Origin: Cepaea nemoralis | Taxonomy: Eukaryota > Mollusca > Gastropoda > Stylommatophora > Helicidae | NCBI GenBank assembly: GCA_014155875.1 | Contig: JACEFZ010017694.1 | Span: forward strand, 88,501-152,500 | Reading direction: 5' to 3' | Length of the DNA stretch: 64,000 bases | Shown here: in pieces, positions 60,480 to 64,000 of the stretch | Position numbering within the stretch: position 1 is the first letter of the stretch | Layout: each line of letters opens with the position of its first letter | Notes under the pieces: generated by a model | Told to the model about the DNA's origin: nothing | What the model saw: the letters and a program-made list of their open reading frames with translations, nothing else | The model's database searches: none | Position numbers and translations under genes: made by a program

Positions 60480-63060
60480 TATTCCAGTTTGTACATGTCT
60501 CCTATACCTGCTGCATTTGGAATATTCCAGTTTGTCCATGTCTCATATAACTGCTGCATGTGGAATATTCCAGTTCGTCCATGTCTCCTATAACTGCTGC
60601 ATGTGGAATATTCCAGTTTGTCCATGTCTGATATAACTGCTGCATGTGGAATATTCCAGTCTGTCTATGTCTCCTATAACTACTGCATGTGGAATATTCC
60701 AGTTTGTAAATGTCTCCTATAACTACTGCATGTGGAATATTCAAGTTTGTCCATGTCTGATATAACTACTGCATGTGGAATATTTCAGTTTGTCCATGTC
60801 TCCTATAACTACTGCATGTGGTATATTCCAGTTTGTCCATGTCTCCTATAACTACTGCATGTGGAATATTCCAGTTTGTCCATGTCTCCTATAACTACTG
60901 CATGTGGTATATTTCAGTTTGTCCATGTCTCCTATAACTACTGCTTGTGGAATATTCCAAATTTTCCATGTCTCCCATAACTGCTGCATGTGGAATATTC
61001 CAGTTTGTCCATGTCTCCTATAACTGCTGCATGTGGAATTATTCCAGTTTGTAAATGTCTCACATAACTGCTCCATAGGGCATATTCCAGTTTGTCCATG
61101 TCTCACATAACTACTGCATGTGGAATATTCTAGTTTGTCCATGTCTCACATAACTGCTGCATGTGGAATATTCCAGTTTGTCCATATCTCCTATAACTAC
61201 TGAATGTGGAATATTCCAGTTTGTCCTTGTCTCCTATAACTACTGAATGTGGAATATTCCAGTTTGTCAATGTCTCCTATAACTGCTGCATGTGGAATAT
61301 TCCAGTTTGTCCATGTCTCCTATAACTGCTGCATGTTGGATATTTCAGTTTGTCCATGTCTCTCATGACTACTGCATGTGGAATATTCCCGGGTTTCCAT
61401 GTGTCCTATAATTGCTGCATGAGAAATATTCCAGTATGTCCATGTTTCCTATAATTGCTGCATGTGGAATATTCCGGTATGTCCATGTCTCCTATAACCG
61501 CTGCATGTGGAATATTCCAGTTTGTCCATATCTCCTATACCTGCTGCATGTGGAATATTCCAGTTTATCAATATCTCCTATAACCGCTGCATGTGGAATA
61601 TTGCATTTTGTCCATATCTCCTATAACTGCTGCATGTGGAATATTTCCTGGGTTCCATATCTTTTTTAACTGCTGCATGTGGAATATTCCAGTTTTTCCA
61701 TGTCTCCCATAACTGCTGCATGTGGAATATTCCAGTTTGTCCATGTCTCCTATAACTGCTGCATGTGGAATATTCTAGTTTTTACATTTCTCCTATAACT
61801 GCTGCATGTGGAATATTCCAGTTTGTCCATGTCTCCTATAACTGCTGCATGTGGAATATTCCAGTTCGTCCATGTTTCCTATAACTGTTGCATGTGGAAT
61901 ATTCCAGTTTGTCCATTTCTGATATAACTGCTGCATGTGGAATATTCCAGTCTGTCTATGTCTCCTATAACTACTGCATGTGGAATATTCCAGTTTGTAA
62001 ATGTCTCCTATAACTACTGCATGTGGAATATTCAAGTTTGTCCATGTCTGATATAACTACTGCATGTGGAATATTTCAGTTTGTCCATGTCTCCTATAAC
62101 TACTGCATGTGGTATATTCCAGTTTGTCCATGTCTCCTATAACTACTGCATGTGGAATATTCCAGTTTGTCCATGTCTCCTATAACTACTGCATGTGGTA
62201 TATTTCAGTTTGTCCATGTCTCCTATAACTACTGCATGTGGAATATTCCAAATTTTCCATGTCTCCCATAACTGCTGCATGTGGAATATTCCAGTTTGTC
62301 CATGTCTCCTATAACTGCTGCATGTGGAATTATTCCAGTTTGTAAATGTCTCACATAACTGCTCCATAGGGCATATTCCAGTTTGTCCATGTCTCACATA
62401 ACTACTGCATGTGGAATATTCTAGTTTGTCCATGTCTCACATAACTGCTGCATGTGGAATATTCCAGTTTGTCCATATCTCCTATAACTACTGAATGTGG
62501 AATATTCCAGTTTGTCCTTGTCTCCTATAACTACTGAATGTGGAATATTCCAGTTTGTCAATGTCTCCTATAACTGCTGCATGTGGAATATTCCAGTTTG
62601 TCCATGTCTCCTATAACTGCTGCATGTTGGATATTTCAGTTTGTCCATGTCTCTCATAACTACTGCATGTGGAATATTCCCGGGTTTCCATGTGTCCTAT
62701 AATTGCTGCATGTGAAATATTCCAGTATGTCCATGTTTCCTATAATTGCTGCATGTGGAATATTCCGGTATGTCCATGTCTCCTATAACCGCTGCATGTG
62801 GAATATTCCAGTTTGTCCATATCTCCTATACCTGCTGCATGTGGAATATTCCAGTTTATCAATATCTCCTATAACCGCTGCATGTGGAATATTGCATTTT
62901 GTCCATATCTCCTATAACTGCTGCATGTGGAATATTTCCTGGGTTCCATATCTTTTTTAACTGCTGCATGTGGAATATTCCAGTTTTTCCATGTCTCCCA
63001 TAACTGCTGCATGTGGAATATTCCAGTTTGTCCATGTCTCCTATAACTGCTGCATGTGGA
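60480..63060. repeat. Higher-order duplication inside the array, period 1291 bp
   Basis: The pattern from about 60600 to 61770 repeats from about 61890 to 63060. It includes the odd unit with GGAATTATTCC (61036 and 62327) and the variant CTCCATAGGGCATATTCC (61072 and 62363). The extra base over 30 x 43 comes from that 44-bp unit. Confidence 0.85.
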
Positions 63061-64000
63061 ATATTCTAGTTTTTACATTTCTCCTATAACTGCTGCATGT
63101 GGAATATTCCAGTTTGTCCATGTCTCCTATAACTGCTGCATGTGGAATATTCCAGTTTGTCCATGTCTCATATAACTGCTGCATGTGGAATATTCCAGTT
63201 TGTACATGTCTCCTATACCTGCTGCATTTGGAATATTCCAGTTTGTCCATGTCTCATATAACTGCTGCATGTGGAATATTCCAGTTCGTCCATGTCTCCT
63301 ATAACTGCTGCATGTTGAATATTCCAATTCGTCCATGTCTGATATAACTGCTGCATGTGGAATATTCCAGTCTGTCTATGTCTCCTATAACTACTGCATG
63401 TGGAATAGTCCAGTCTGTCCATGTCTCCTATAACTACTGAATGTGGAATATTCCAGTTTGTCCATGTCTGATATAACTACTGCATGTGGAATATTCCAGT
63501 TTGTCCATGTCTCCTATTACTACTGCATGTGGTATATTCCAGTTTGTCCATGTCTCCTATAACTACTGCATGTGGAATATTCCAGTTTGTCCATGTCTCT
63601 TATAACTGCTGCATATGGAATATTCCAGTTCGTCCATGTCTCATATAACAGCTGCATGTGGAATATTCCAGTTTGTGCATGTCTCATATAACTGCTGCAT
63701 GTGGAATATTCCAGTTTGTCCAGATCTCACAAATCTGCTGCATGTAGAATATTCAAGTTTGTCCATCTTTCATATAACAGCTGCATGTGGAATATTCCAG
63801 TTTGTCCATGTCTCCTATAACTGCTGCATGTGGAATATTCCAGTTTGTCCATGTCTCCTATAACTACTGCATGTGGAATATTCCAGTTTGTCCATGTCTC
63901 CTATAACTACTGCATGTGGAATATTCCAGTTTGTCAATGTCTCCTATATCTACTGCATGTGGAATATTCCAGTTTGTCAATGTCTCCTCTAACTGCTGCA

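Larger units (their letters stand above)
46233..64000. repeat. 43-bp tandem array, about 413 copies, runs off the window
   Basis: Unit CATGTGGAATATTCCAGTTT plus GTCCATGTCTCCTATAACTGCTG, with common variants (ACTACTG, CTCATATAAC, GTACATG, GTCAATG, TGGTATATT). The array lies in intron 2 of LRR gene 2. Open frames on both strands repeat every three units (129 bp) and are artefacts. The array shows higher-order duplications with periods of 645, 688, 1291 and 3612 bp. Between about 54.3 and 59.8 kb units are close to consensus but carry many single-base indels. Each unit contains the palindrome GGAATATTCC. Confidence 0.98.

Noticed and set aside
46233..64000. Dozens of 60-212 codon frames on both strands in the 43-bp array
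   Set aside because: Every one is a three-unit (129 bp) reading of the repeat; frames appear and vanish with single-base variants.
46233..64000. CRISPR-like regular repeat
   Set aside because: Units are contiguous with no unique spacers, and the DNA is eukaryotic.

Overview
This window reads as animal nuclear DNA, best guess a mollusc or other lophotrochozoan. The lineage is a guess from the style of the repeats. The evidence for an animal genome is split genes with GT/AG splice sites, a TATA promoter, many non-LTR retrotransposon relics, tRNA-derived SINE-like repeats, nonautonomous hAT elements, long microsatellites and two large tandem arrays. There are no operons and no bacterial gene organisation. 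About 95% of the window is non-coding or mobile. 

The one convincing host gene is a secreted leucine-rich-repeat (LRR) protein spread over 16 kb on the plus strand. It has a TATA box at 4399, a short untranslated first exon ending at 4458, a signal-peptide exon (8535-8630), a small cysteine-rich LRRNT exon (14981-15085) and one large exon with about 15 LRRs and an LRRCT cap (19150-20373). All coding junctions are phase 0 and the joined protein is 474 residues with no membrane segment. Its domain order is that of secreted LRR-only proteins, including the lamprey VLR layout, without implying homology or rearrangement. 

The upstream part of this gene is duplicated about 28-36 kb downstream. Sequence from about 1735 onward matches sequence from about 29712 onward, including a second TATA box (39414), a second untranslated exon (ends 39473) and a second signal-peptide exon (44881-44976). 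The LRRNT and LRR exons of the second gene are not in the window and should lie beyond 64000. Comparing the units shows which insertions came before the duplication (a minus-strand LINE) and which came after (two LINEs, a hAT element and a SINE in unit 1; SINE-like elements, a LINE nested in a tRNA-like/hammerhead element, a 2.6 kb composite and others in unit 2). 

Region by region: 1-1734 hAT end and minisatellite; 1735-20373 gene unit 1 with insertions; 20374-23731 LINE relic and unassigned DNA; 23732-28001 a 51-bp tandem array (about 79 copies) and a trinucleotide tract; 28400-29711 tRNA-derived SINE and unassigned DNA; 29712-46232 gene unit 2; 46233-64000 a 43-bp tandem array (about 413 copies, running off the window) inside intron 2 of the second gene. 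The same 43-bp repeat exists in unit 1 as only a few units, split by a LINE. 

Most notable for follow-up: the LRR gene pair; a hammerhead-ribozyme-like motif in a tRNA-like element; a covarying hairpin/pseudoknot shared by a LINE 5' region and a SINE family; hAT insertions all at nTCTAGAn; and the array expansion, whose interior carries indels that look like unpolished long-read sequence.
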